This document shows, piece after piece, positions 8,475 through 15,916 of a DNA stretch of 32,008 bases. The stretch's first letter is position 1, and each line of letters opens with the position of its first letter. The notes under the pieces were generated by a model. That model did not search any database, was not told where the DNA came from, and saw only the letters and a list, made by a program, of their open reading frames with translations. A program made the translations under genes and the position numbers. The stretch comes from an uncultured Maribacter sp. (GTDB lineage Bacteria > Bacteroidota > Bacteroidia > Flavobacteriales > Flavobacteriaceae). The stretch spans positions 86,329 to 118,336 of the forward strand of contig CALHVP010000061.1 in assembly GCA_938038975.1 (NCBI GenBank). Reading direction: 5' to 3'.

Positions 8475-8876
8475 TTAATCCGTAGACTCCGTACTTCCAT
8501 TAAAAATCATCGTACATTTTTCTATTTCCTTCTTCGCCCTGTCACTTGTGAAGCCCAAACCCAAAGCATATTTATAAATCAATTTTCGCTCTTCTTCGTC
8601 GACTTCGTGGTCGGCATAGATAATACCGCAAAGATCTTGGAGCCTTTCAATTCGGTCCTCCAACCTATAATGAGGAATAAATGGGTATTTCTTTGGGTCT
8701 TTCAAAATAAGTTTAACCTCATCTTCGGAAATACAAAGTTTAAACGCCAAACGTTTCAGCACAATTTCTTCATCAGGATTAATAGGTCCATCAACCCCCG
8801 CCAATTTTATGATAGCGGCAAAGTGTGCTAAATTACTTTGGTGTTCAGCCGATTCAAATCTATCTGCTATTGACAT
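8475..8876 (-). CDS. TerB-like protein
   Basis: 133-residue all-helical cytoplasmic protein resembling the TerB/DjlA-N family. The acidic segments AGVDGPINPDEEIVLKRLAF and YADHEVDEEERKLIYKYALG sit about 60 residues apart and look like the paired metal-binding helical repeats of TerB. Family members are linked to tellurite and other envelope stress, with no defined enzymatic role. It is the first gene of an operon with the AI-2E permease and has a CRP/FNR-type operator centred 60.5 bp upstream of its ATG. Confidence 0.75.
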   Translation of the reverse strand: MSIADRFESAEHQSNLAHFAAIIKLAGVDGPINPDEEIVLKRLAFKLCISEDEVKLILKDPKKYPFIPHYRLEDRIERLQDLCGIIYADHEVDEEERKLIYKYALGLGFTSDRAKKEIEKCTMIFNGSTESTD

Positions 8877-8899
8877 TATATTAGTTTTTGAAATTCAGG

Positions 8900-8942
8900 A
8901 CAAGCTAGCTCAAGAAATGGGTTTAAGCAATGACAATTGTCA
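8900..8942 (-). promoter_or_regulatory. CRP/FNR-type operator and -7 element for the TerB-like operon
   Basis: TGACAATTGTCA, a perfect palindrome at 8931-8942, is followed on the minus strand by TTG. TAGCTTG starts at 8907, 29.5 bp from the centre. The rest of the 290-bp intergenic stretch to 9166 holds only the divergent promoter at 9102. Confidence 0.7.
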
Positions 8943-9101
8943 GTTCAAACAACCATTCATAGGATACATTACTATTTCAGACCCCATCTATACCTCAGCA
9001 TAACAATTGAAATTCCAAAAATGCACTCCAATTCAATATGGGTATTGATGCCACAAGCAATGAACCTAATCAATGTGGAAATGATTTTAAATGATTAGAA
9101 C

Positions 9102-9144
9102 TGATATATATCATTATACATGCTCCTTTCATGGTCTAACTTAT
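9102..9144 (+). promoter_or_regulatory. CRP/FNR-type operator and -7 element for the quinone oxidoreductase operon
   Basis: TGATATATATCA (perfect palindrome) at 9102-9113 followed by TT. TAACTTA begins at 9137, 29.5 bp from the centre. The gene starts 59.5 bp downstream of the centre. Confidence 0.66.
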
Positions 9145-9166
9145 CTGGATAAAAAGGAAACAATAG

Positions 9167-10186
9167 ATGAAAGCAGTCTACCTCATAAAATACGGTCCCG
9201 CTGAAACCGCTTTTGAAATCCGGGGAATGAAAAAACCAGAACCAAATTCAAATCAAGTCCTAATAAAAGTGGAAGCCTTCGGACTTAATTTCGCCGACAT
9301 TGCGGCACGTTATGGCAAATATCGAGGGGCCCCACCCCTACCGGCCCTATTAGGATACGATGTAGTCGGCACCGTGGAAAAATTTGGGACCAATGTTCTA
9401 AATCTCAATCTAGGTGACCGCGTGACCGCACTCACCCATTTTGGAGGGTATGCAGAATATGCCCTTGCCGAAAAAGGTGTAGTTCATGAAATACCCAAGA
9501 CCATCCCCTCTGGAGTCGCCGTTGCCTTAGCGACTCAGTCTTGTGCGGCCTACTACTTATCGAACAGGCTGACCAATATTCAGGAAAACGAAAAAATCTT
9601 GATACATGCTGCTGCCGGGGGCGTTGGTACGGCCTTGATACAATTGGCCCTACATAAAAAATGTATTATTTTCGGCACATGTAGTTCACATGAAAAAATG
9701 GAATACCTGAAAAAAAACGGGGTGAACCATCCTCTCAATCATACAGAAACCGATTTTACCAAAACTATACGAAAGTTAATCGGCGACAAGGGGCTTGATG
9801 TTGTTTTTAATCCCATTGGCGGTAAATCCCTAAAACAGGGATATCGGCTTTTGGGCGCGGGTGGACGGCTGGCCAGCTATGGGGTTTCCTCTTTGAACAG
9901 CAAGAAAAATATATTTAAAAAACTGAAAGACCTATGGCAGTTCGGCATCTATCATCCTATACAGTTCTTGAGAAATTCGAACGGTATTATCGGAATGAAC
10001 ATGCTTAAGATAGCCGAAAAAAAACCAGAGAAAATCGCCAAGGTCATGCAAGAGGTCATTCAATTATATGAAGAGGGCGTACTGAATCCTCATGTGGGTG
10101 GGGAGTATCCAATTGACCGATTAGCAGAGGCACACAAGTTTTTGGAATCAAGAAAATCGATGGGGAAAATCGTCGTTAAGTGGTAA
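9167..10186 (+). CDS. NADPH:quinone oxidoreductase-type MDR protein
   Basis: 339-residue medium-chain dehydrogenase/reductase of the zinc-free quinone oxidoreductase / VAT1-like branch. The N-terminal catalytic domain has EAFGLNFADIAARYGKY and LLGYDVVGTVEKFG. The nucleotide-binding AAAGGVGTALIQLA motif is near residue 150, with the C-terminal GKIVVKW typical of the family. Catalytic and structural zinc cysteine clusters are absent. It likely reduces quinones or enals with NADPH in the cytoplasm. It is followed 14 bp later by a short-chain dehydrogenase and preceded by a CRP/FNR-type promoter. Confidence 0.85.
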   Translation: MKAVYLIKYGPAETAFEIRGMKKPEPNSNQVLIKVEAFGLNFADIAARYGKYRGAPPLPALLGYDVVGTVEKFGTNVLNLNLGDRVTALTHFGGYAEYALAEKGVVHEIPKTIPSGVAVALATQSCAAYYLSNRLTNIQENEKILIHAAAGGVGTALIQLALHKKCIIFGTCSSHEKMEYLKKNGVNHPLNHTETDFTKTIRKLIGDKGLDVVFNPIGGKSLKQGYRLLGAGGRLASYGVSSLNSKKNIFKKLKDLWQFGIYHPIQFLRNSNGIIGMNMLKIAEKKPEKIAKVMQEVIQLYEEGVLNPHVGGEYPIDRLAEAHKFLESRKSMGKIVVKW

Positions 10187-10200
10187 TCCAACAAGCAACT

Positions 10201-11058
10201 ATGAACTCCGACAAATTAAATGGCAAAGTGGCCATAGTAACTGGTTCTAGCCAGGGCATTGGAAAGGCTATAGCTGCTGAACTGGCTCAAAAAGGGATTA
10301 AGGTTATGTTAAATGGCAGGAACAAGGAAAGACTAGAAGCAACTAGAATTGAATTAACAAAAAATGGATATGATGTATCATCGATTGCCGCCGATATTAG
10401 AGATGTTGTTCAATGTCAAACCCTGATAACAAAAACCCTAAATCATTTTGGAAAAATTGATGTGTTGATTAATAATGCGGGCGATAGCAGTCGCGGCCCG
10501 GTTGAAAAAATGAACACTTCTAATTTTAAGAGCCTAATGGAAACCAATTACAACGGAGGAGCCTACATGAGCAAATATGCCGTTCCGCACCTTAAGAAGA
10601 CCAAAGGCCATATTATTTTCATCAATAGTGTGGGCGGGTTTAGAGGCATGCCTTATAATTCTGCCTATACTGCTTCAAAAATGGCACAGGCCGCATTGGC
10701 AGAGGCCCTCCGTATTGAACTTTATGATGCTGGCATTCATGTGGGCCTAATGTATGTAGGTTTTACAGAAAATGACCCTAAAAAAAGTATTTTAGATGTT
10801 GATGGCTCCCGCATCTATCTGCCTAAACGAATTAATATGCGATTAGCAAAGCCCCAATCTGTAGCCAAAAGTGTTCGAAGAATGATTGAAAAAAGAAACG
10901 ACAAAAGTACCTTAACGGAACTAGGTATGTTAGCCAATTTTATGATACGCTATATGCCTTGGTTGAGTAATTACATCCTATTGATGAATAGGGAAAAAAT
11001 CAGGAAACAGTTTACTGAAATCGGTGGTGAAAAAGTACTAGAAAATTATGATTATTAA
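10201..11058 (+). CDS. Short-chain dehydrogenase/reductase
   Basis: 285 residues from the ATG at 10201. An upstream in-frame GTG at 10180 would overlap the preceding gene and is less likely. Classical SDR features: the cofactor motif TGSSQGIGKA near the N-terminus, NNAG, the catalytic Ser in INSVGGF and the Tyr-x3-Lys in YTASK. It uses NAD(P)H to reduce or oxidise an unknown substrate. The C-terminal ~60 residues, with a hydrophobic stretch (LANFMIRYMPWLSNYILLM), suggest membrane association. It shares an operon with the quinone oxidoreductase. Confidence 0.85.
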   Translation: MNSDKLNGKVAIVTGSSQGIGKAIAAELAQKGIKVMLNGRNKERLEATRIELTKNGYDVSSIAADIRDVVQCQTLITKTLNHFGKIDVLINNAGDSSRGPVEKMNTSNFKSLMETNYNGGAYMSKYAVPHLKKTKGHIIFINSVGGFRGMPYNSAYTASKMAQAALAEALRIELYDAGIHVGLMYVGFTENDPKKSILDVDGSRIYLPKRINMRLAKPQSVAKSVRRMIEKRNDKSTLTELGMLANFMIRYMPWLSNYILLMNREKIRKQFTEIGGEKVLENYDY

Positions 11059-11066
11059 AAATATTT

Positions 11067-11526
11067 CTATCCTATTTGAAGAATTCGGCGATATGCTTTT
11101 AATACCCGCAAGGCCCTCAAGGTATTCCAACGGCTTGGTCGTCCTGCTTTTTCCATATTAAAATGGGTCTGCCCCTGGTGCTTGGCTTGCACATTCCACT
11201 TGCCGTCCTTATTTCTTATTTTCCAAAGGACATCAATGGCCGGTTGCATTCGGTCGTCCCAAGGCGTTTTGGAATATTATCAGGCAAATACAAAGGTTTC
11301 GAAGATCCAACAAGGTGTAATGAATAACCGTCCATTTGGGATAATAAAACTCCCTTCCCCAGTGACCATTAGGTTTACGCTTGGCCCTAAAACGGGCTCC
11401 CCACCCTTCTTTGGCAATCCTAATTTGTAAATCTTTGCGTTCAGTCCTAAGCAAATCGCGATGGACTTGATATTCTACGGCAACATCGCCTTGTAGAAGC
11501 CATTGTATGATTTTATCGGAATCCAT
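11067..11526 (-). pseudogene. Terpenoid-cyclase/prenyltransferase-like gene with its middle deleted
   Basis: Two minus-strand fragments. 11526-11233 gives an N-terminal part (MDSDKIIQWLLQGDVAVEYQ ... PNGHWGREFYYPKW ... YTLLDLRNL). 11249-11067, in another frame, gives a C-terminal part (WDDRMQPAIDVLWKIRNKDG, then QTHFNMEKAGRPSRWNTLRA). The GHWG and DGKW segments look like QW-type repeats of alpha/alpha-toroid squalene cyclase or prenyltransferase-like proteins. As I recall the flavobacterial family it is around 300 residues; here about 150 remain and the two ends join out of frame near 11255-11280. It keeps a complete-looking CRP/FNR-type promoter. Family assignment is moderate; the pseudogene call is stronger. 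Confidence 0.62.
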
Positions 11527-11547
11527 CTAATAAAAACGATTATCCGA

Positions 11548-11590
11548 TAAAATTACCACTGACGGGAATCTACTTAAATGATAACTGTCA
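11548..11590 (-). promoter_or_regulatory. CRP/FNR-type operator and -7 element for the cyclase-like pseudogene
   Basis: Minus strand: TGACAGTTATCA (11590-11579) followed by TT. TAATTTTA starts at 11555, 29.5 bp from the centre. The plus-strand reading of the same site is also followed by TT, but no -7 element sits at the right distance on that side. Confidence 0.62.
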
Positions 11591-11693
11591 TTCTAGAATT
11601 ATTTGGTTGCAAAGGCCAAAAAATAATTATTGGAATGATTTTGGTCATTGTGTTTCATCCGCAGTCCTACTTCCTTTGCATAAAATTTATTTC

Positions 11694-12194
11694 ATGATCG
11701 TTGTCGGAATTTTCATTCCTCTCTTTTTGCTAATACTCGGCCTATTGCTAGTACCTATTGAAATCTATATCGATACTACCAGCAATCAGTATTTCTTACA
11801 ATTAAAAGGTTTAGTAAGGGCAAGTCTCGAAGGGGATACCGAGGAAGTGATACGAATAAGATTAAGAGCTTTTTTTAGAGATTTTTACTTCTACCCATTA
11901 AAAAATATTGGGGCGGCCAAACCTAAAAAATCAAAAAAGACGAGCGTAAAAAAGCGCACAAAGGGAATTCCTGTTAAAAAAATTAGGCGCGTTTTGAACT
12001 CTTTCAAGGTAAAAAAACTGTTTGTGGATATAGATACGGGCAATTATATCTCGAATGCAAAATTATATCCTGTGTTCGCTTTTTTGAACTATTACCGTGG
12101 AGGTTTCAATATCAATTTTGAAGGAAGAAATCAAGTGGTATTGTTCATTCAAAATAGACCACTACATATCATTAAATCATTTATTAATCCTTAA
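11694..12194 (+). CDS. Membrane-anchored DUF2953/YtfI-like protein
   Basis: 166 residues from the ATG at 11694. The frame is open back to a TTG at 11607, but the ATG places the hydrophobic helix (MIVVGIFIPLFLLILGLLLV) right at the N-terminus. After the helix come VPIEIYIDTTSNQYFLQLKG, a region containing FYFYPL, a very basic linker (KPKKSKKTSVKKR) and a C-terminal part ending QNRPLHIIKSFINP. It lies just ahead of a GerW/YtfJ-like gene. In Bacillus the DUF2953 gene ytfI sits beside ytfJ, which together with the TM-then-beta layout suggests this is the DUF2953-like partner. Function unknown; the basic linker could contact phospholipid or nucleic acid. Confidence 0.6.
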   Translation: MIVVGIFIPLFLLILGLLLVPIEIYIDTTSNQYFLQLKGLVRASLEGDTEEVIRIRLRAFFRDFYFYPLKNIGAAKPKKSKKTSVKKRTKGIPVKKIRRVLNSFKVKKLFVDIDTGNYISNAKLYPVFAFLNYYRGGFNINFEGRNQVVLFIQNRPLHIIKSFINP

Positions 12195-12205
12195 AAAATA
12201 GTATT

Positions 12206-12580
12206 ATGGAACTAAATTTTGAAGAATTATTAGGGAAGGTCACGGACTTTATCAAGTCGGAAGCCAAAACGGAAACCGTTGTCGGGGAACAATTTGAATT
12301 GGGCGAATTTAAGTGTGTTCCAGTTATTAAAGTTGGAATGGGATTTGGCTCTGGTGGCGGCGAAGGTTCACAGCCTAAAACTGGACAAGGCCAAGGTGGT
12401 GGAGCGGCTGCAGGGGTGGGTATTGAACCTATTGGTTTTTTAGTGAGTAAGGGAGATGAGATTTCTTTTCTTGCCGCTGGAAATACCAATGGTCTTGCCG
12501 CTGCTTTTGAAAAAGTACCTGATTTGATTGAAAAACTGACCAAAAACAGGCGTGAGGAAAAAGAACCGGAAATGTCTTAA
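12206..12580 (+). CDS. GerW/YtfJ family protein
   Basis: 124 residues. Family features: an N-terminal helix (LLGKVTDFIKSEAKTETVVG), the strand GEFKCVPVIKVGMGFGSGGG, a long glycine-rich flexible segment (about 50-75), and IEPIGFLVSKGDEISFLAAG near the C-terminus. In Bacillus YtfJ/GerW is a spore protein needed for normal germination, but the family is widespread in non-spore formers, where its job is unknown. It follows the membrane protein at 11694 by 11 bp, so the two form an operon. A long hairpin terminator lies 18 bp after its stop. Confidence 0.82.
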   Translation: MELNFEELLGKVTDFIKSEAKTETVVGEQFELGEFKCVPVIKVGMGFGSGGGEGSQPKTGQGQGGGAAAGVGIEPIGFLVSKGDEISFLAAGNTNGLAAAFEKVPDLIEKLTKNRREEKEPEMS

Positions 12581-12598
12581 CTGTTTGGTCTATGGGAG

Positions 12599-12645
12599 AA
12601 CTGGATAGGCTTATTTTATGTACAAATGAGGCTATCCAGTTTTAG
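12599..12645 (+). terminator. Bidirectional hairpin terminator
   Basis: AACTGGATAG (12599-12608) pairs perfectly with CTATCCAGTT (12632-12641). The arms extend inward through one mismatch and seven more pairs to a 7-nt loop, followed by TTTAG. It lies between the convergent GerW-like gene (+) and the phosphotransferase gene (-) and can serve both. Confidence 0.75.
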
Positions 12646-12682
12646 TGATATTGACATGGTCATTCATTAATGCGATTAAAAG

Positions 12683-13699
12683 CTATCCAGTATCTAGGGA
12701 TTTCAAATAGCTTTCCATCAAGGCTAAATATCTTTTGACCTCGGTAAGAGCTGTGGTCTTATCCGCGTTGTTCGATGCACTTTTCGCTCTGAGACTATTG
12801 ACCTTTGCCCGCACATTGGCGCGGTAGCTTTTGTAATAGCTGAAAAGTCGTTTTTCCGCTTTGTTTCTGATTGACGGAAAAAGGAAGTTATACTGTGTAA
12901 TGAACAAATCGGAAAGGTCTTTTCTGCCAAGCGCATCCAAGTCCATACAAAGAAAGGCAACTTCGTTGAGCACATCTATTTGGCGGTAACTTTCATTAAA
13001 CTCGATACAATCAAACGGCTGTGGTTCAGGCAATAAAAAAATATTACGTGCATGCAGGTCGCCATGGCAATCCCTAAAAAATCCGGAACGCAATCGATCT
13101 TCAAGTAACTCTTTATTTTCGTTCAAGAAGGTATTGGAAACCACCAAGGTTTCTTCAATGGTCTTACCATACCCGTCACCCAACTTTTTGGAAAGGAATT
13201 CTTTTTCAGCACCTAAATCGTTGAATTTTTCTTTTATATCCAACACGTTTTTTTTATAAATGATGGTGGTATTGTTATGGAAATGAACAATAGTAGCGGC
13301 AAGGCTTTTAATATCCTTAGTAGAAACGTTATTGTTTCTCAAAAGAACATCCATTTGTTTCTCGGAATCGAGCTTCCGCATTTTTAGTGCGAAATCAATT
13401 AAGACGCCCTTCTTTCCACCAACATAGCAACCACCTTCATGCTCATAAACGGGAAGGACTTCGAGATAAATGCCCTTTGAAAATCGCTGGTTCAATTCCA
13501 GTTCCCTTTCACAAAAATACTTACGACGTTCGAGAGTAGAAAAATCCAAAAAGGAATACTTGATGGGTTTTTTGATTTTGTATACGTACGCATCACATAA
13601 AATAACCCATGAGATATGTGTCCCGACCAATTCATGATGCTCGGTCGGTTCCGGAAATACTCCTTCGGAAATCAGCTTATCAATTTGATTTCGGGTCAT
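12683..13699 (-). CDS. Aminoglycoside-phosphotransferase-like kinase (COG2187 type)
   Basis: 338 residues. N-terminal motif THISWVILCDAYVYKIKKPI, with the lysine that binds ATP, and FLDFSTLERRKYFCERELEL. Catalytic loop HGDLHARNIFL near residue 215, then FDCIEFNESYRQIDVLNEVA with the metal-binding Asp. In other bacteria this domain is often fused to a P-loop kinase in a single ~500-residue protein. Here the kinase is a separate gene upstream and the two overlap by 20 nt. The substrate of the family is not established. Last gene of the minus-strand operon, ending at the 12599 hairpin. Confidence 0.8.
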   Translation of the reverse strand: MTRNQIDKLISEGVFPEPTEHHELVGTHISWVILCDAYVYKIKKPIKYSFLDFSTLERRKYFCERELELNQRFSKGIYLEVLPVYEHEGGCYVGGKKGVLIDFALKMRKLDSEKQMDVLLRNNNVSTKDIKSLAATIVHFHNNTTIIYKKNVLDIKEKFNDLGAEKEFLSKKLGDGYGKTIEETLVVSNTFLNENKELLEDRLRSGFFRDCHGDLHARNIFLLPEPQPFDCIEFNESYRQIDVLNEVAFLCMDLDALGRKDLSDLFITQYNFLFPSIRNKAEKRLFSYYKSYRANVRAKVNSLRAKSASNNADKTTALTEVKRYLALMESYLKSLDTG

Positions 13700-14177
13700 T
13701 CTTTAGATATTCTTGTGCCTGTTGTAGCATGTCATCAATATTGTGGTTGGTAGATTCAAGCACCAAATGTGGTGCACCTAAAGGCTCCCATTCTTGTTTG
13801 ATTAATTGGTATACGTCAAAGTCGGCCTCGGAGATAGGTCTGTTTTTTTGTACGCGCTGCCTAATGGTTTCTTCATCGGCCCGTACTTCGATAATAGAAA
13901 TTTTTCCTTCTCCTTTTGCGAGAAAAGGGTGCCTCGTTTCCTTTTTGTTAAAGGTCGCATCGAGCACCAAATTCCTATTTTGATGTAAGGCTTCCTCCAT
14001 TTTTTCAAACATCATTGCATACACCATGGCTTTTTCCTGTTCGGAATAGGTTCTCTTTGGAAACAATTCCCTGCGTAACCGGTCAGAGTTCCTGTATTCG
14101 GCATCCAATTGTTTTGCAAGCCTTTCGGCAAAATAACTTTTTCCCGAACCGGGAAGACCTAAAACCAGTATAATCAT
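13680..14177 (-). CDS. P-loop (AAA/adenylate-kinase-like) kinase
   Basis: 165 residues. Walker A GLPGSGKS at about 7-14, then SDRLRRELFP, the Walker B-like LVLDATFNKKETR and a lid/sensor-type arginine region (RADEETIRQRVQKNRP). It belongs to the gluconate/zeta-toxin-like small kinases (COG0645) that usually accompany the phosphotransferase-like domain encoded next. It probably phosphorylates a small molecule; the true substrate is not known. It starts 15 bp after the CDP-alcohol phosphatidyltransferase gene. Confidence 0.82.
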   Translation of the reverse strand: MIILVLGLPGSGKSYFAERLAKQLDAEYRNSDRLRRELFPKRTYSEQEKAMVYAMMFEKMEEALHQNRNLVLDATFNKKETRHPFLAKGEGKISIIEVRADEETIRQRVQKNRPISEADFDVYQLIKQEWEPLGAPHLVLESTNHNIDDMLQQAQEYLKNDPKSN

Positions 14178-14192
14178 TTAATATGATAATTA

Positions 14193-14788
14193 TTATTTGT
14201 TTTCGTTGACATTTACTCTTTGCTTATCATTTACTACCCAATAAATCCCTTTTACATCCTTGACCCAGTTGTCGTACATAAAAATAAGCTTGATTTCCTC
14301 TAGTGTTTCCAAGACACCTATAACCAGTATGACATAGAACAACTGATATACAGGATAGAAAAAAAGTGTCGATAGGATGAAAAAGGCTTGTGTAACGGCT
14401 GATATTTTTGCCAAATAGGTGTGAAAAGCTGTAGCTTTGCCGTACTTTTAAAAGCAATCAACATCTGTACGATGTATGGTACGAAAGCAATGGCAATTAG
14501 TAATAGTTTTTCTTTTATGAACGCTTTTTCAAATACACAAAGTCCGATCAGACTCAAAATAAAGGTCAACTGGTCGCCTATTGAATCGAATTGTGCACCC
14601 CTTTCACTGCTAATCTTTAGTTTCCTTGCGAGGTAACCGTCAATGGCATCGGTGGAATAACTTATAAGTAAAAACCAAGTGAATATTTCCCGCTCTCTAA
14701 ACCATAATAAAACCAAGAGTATGGGTACAGCAGCAATTCGATAGAAAGACAGCCAATCGGCTATTGTATAGTTTTTGAAAGTAAACAT
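14193..14788 (-). pseudogene. CDP-alcohol phosphatidyltransferase, frameshifted
   Basis: The first frame (14788-14318) has the full catalytic signature D-x2-DG-x2-AR-x8-G-x3-D-x3-D (DAIDGYLARKLKISSERG, then AQFDSIGDQ) and N-terminal membrane helices. The C-terminal helices (HTYLAKISAVTQAFFILSTL and onward) are in another frame, ending at 14193. Restoring one base in the A4 run on the minus strand (TTTT at 14446-14449 on plus) reads KKYGKATAFHTYLAK and gives one 198-residue protein, normal for the family. It would transfer a phosphatidyl group from CDP-diacylglycerol to an alcohol at the inner membrane, for example forming phosphatidylglycerophosphate. As sequenced, the last ~90 residues are lost. 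Confidence 0.82.
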
Positions 14789-14789
14789 A

Positions 14790-15320
14790 TTAATTTTCAG
14801 TTACTATAATCGAATTTAGTTGGCCGACGATCTCAGCTACAACATCTGGTGCATCCTCCAAAATTGATTCTCCTGAAATGGCATCTACGTCTTCCATCCG
14901 CTCCGATCCTTCACCTGATGTGGTCAATACCACCATTTTATTTTTCGAATTGGAATTTTCATCCATAAACGATTGAACCGCTTCAGGAGGTTTACCATAC
15001 TCCCAAGTGTGCATGACCAAAATAGCCGTGTAGTCGATGGGTTTAATATCGCTCAAAGTAGAGACATCTATTACTTCAATGAAGACGGGGTTAGCTTTAT
15101 AATAATCCAAAACTCCTTGGGTCACAGTATTTTTAAAATTGCTACCCTGAGTAGCTATGAGGAGTTTGGTTTGCAGCGTTGAGGAGTTTATTGAATATGG
15201 AACTACGGAATCCATTGAATATTCATACTTATACCAAACGGCAAATACAAAAAATAGGGCTACGATACCTATCGATATCCAAACCACTACTTTATACCAT
15301 TTTACTTTCATTAGCTTCAT
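14790..15320 (-). CDS. Membrane-anchored flavodoxin-like protein
   Basis: 176 residues. One N-terminal membrane helix (about 11-28) is followed by a soluble alpha/beta domain. LLIATQGSNFKNTVTQGVLD has the strand-loop-helix layout of the flavodoxin phosphate-binding region, followed by PIDYTAILVMHTWEYGKP and KMVVLTTSGEGSERMEDVDA. The loop TQGSNFKNT departs from the canonical T/S-x-T-G-x-T, so FMN binding is not assured. The start at 15320 gives MKLMK; the ATG at 15311 is a possible alternative. It ends 1 bp from the next gene. Function unknown, possibly a periplasmic-face regulator or redox protein. Confidence 0.68.
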   Translation of the reverse strand: MKLMKVKWYKVVVWISIGIVALFFVFAVWYKYEYSMDSVVPYSINSSTLQTKLLIATQGSNFKNTVTQGVLDYYKANPVFIEVIDVSTLSDIKPIDYTAILVMHTWEYGKPPEAVQSFMDENSNSKNKMVVLTTSGEGSERMEDVDAISGESILEDAPDVVAEIVGQLNSIIVTEN

Positions 15321-15439
15321 ATTTATTTTTTTTAAATTAAATTTTTGTGATATCTGATAGGGTTTCTACCAAAATTATAATCTAACCCTTCAGAACAATG
15401 GGCTGTTTCATAATCTCTGGGTTTTTTTATCATTTTTAT

Positions 15440-15622
15440 TCAATCCTCTTCCGATAAGTCGTGATGTTCAAAATGCCTTCTATATGCCACATGTTCTTGA
15501 TTTACCAGATTTTTTATTTCCATACTCAGGCGGGCGGCAAATTGCGCTATCTGACCACATGTAAATAGTGTTTTTAAAATATCCTTGAAGCATCCGCAGT
15601 CCTTCCGCTTTGGTATAGGCAA
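15440..15622 (-). CDS. Small Cys/His-rich protein, TTG start
   Basis: 60 residues if it begins at the TTG at 15622; a stop lies only three codons upstream and the first internal ATG would remove half the protein. The N-terminal PIPKRKDCGCFKDILKTLFT CGQ segment contains CGC and a third cysteine. The C-terminus is histidine-rich (YRRHFEHHDLSEED). The pattern could bind a metal. No family recognised. It lies between the 71-residue protein gene and the flavodoxin-like gene, with same-strand gaps of 75 and 119 bp. Confidence 0.5.
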   Translation of the reverse strand: MPIPKRKDCGCFKDILKTLFTCGQIAQFAARLSMEIKNLVNQEHVAYRRHFEHHDLSEED

Positions 15623-15697
15623 GTGTCTATTTTACTCTGTTGAATGTGGAATGGTAAAACAAAGTAATCTGCCGTTCCAAGGTAGCTATCTCTACCA

Positions 15698-15913
15698 CTA
15701 CTTATAATTTTTATAGGTTTCCAAATGATGTTCCAACAGTTGCTGTAGGCTTTCCAAATAGTCCTGAAATACTTTTTTATCTATTTTAGGATGTTCGCTT
15801 GTAGGTAAGGTCAAAGGATTCTCATCCAAATTCCGATAGAGTTCTGGATAGTTAGATTCCATGGTATTGGTGAGTTCCATTATTTCTGCCAACACAGATT
15901 TAAGGTCTTGCAT
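15698..15913 (-). CDS. Small hypothetical protein
   Basis: 71 residues, acidic and helical (MQDLKSVLAEIMELTNTMES; VFQDYLESLQQLLEHHLETY), with a proline-containing loop in the middle (PLTLPTSEHPKID). No signal peptide or cysteine. It starts 3 bp after the stop of the coiled-coil gene, so it is almost certainly co-translated with it. Two helices separated by a loop suggest a small dimeric partner protein; function unknown. Confidence 0.7.
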   Translation of the reverse strand: MQDLKSVLAEIMELTNTMESNYPELYRNLDENPLTLPTSEHPKIDKKVFQDYLESLQQLLEHHLETYKNYK

Positions 15914-15916
15914 AGC

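Noticed and set aside
8809-9003. 64-residue plus-strand frame upstream of the quinone oxidoreductase
   Set aside because: Overlaps the TerB-like gene start and its operator in antisense; no recognisable sequence.
12184-12543. 119-residue minus frame across the GerW-like gene
   Set aside because: Shadow of the glycine-rich coding region; proline-rich antisense translation with no family resemblance.
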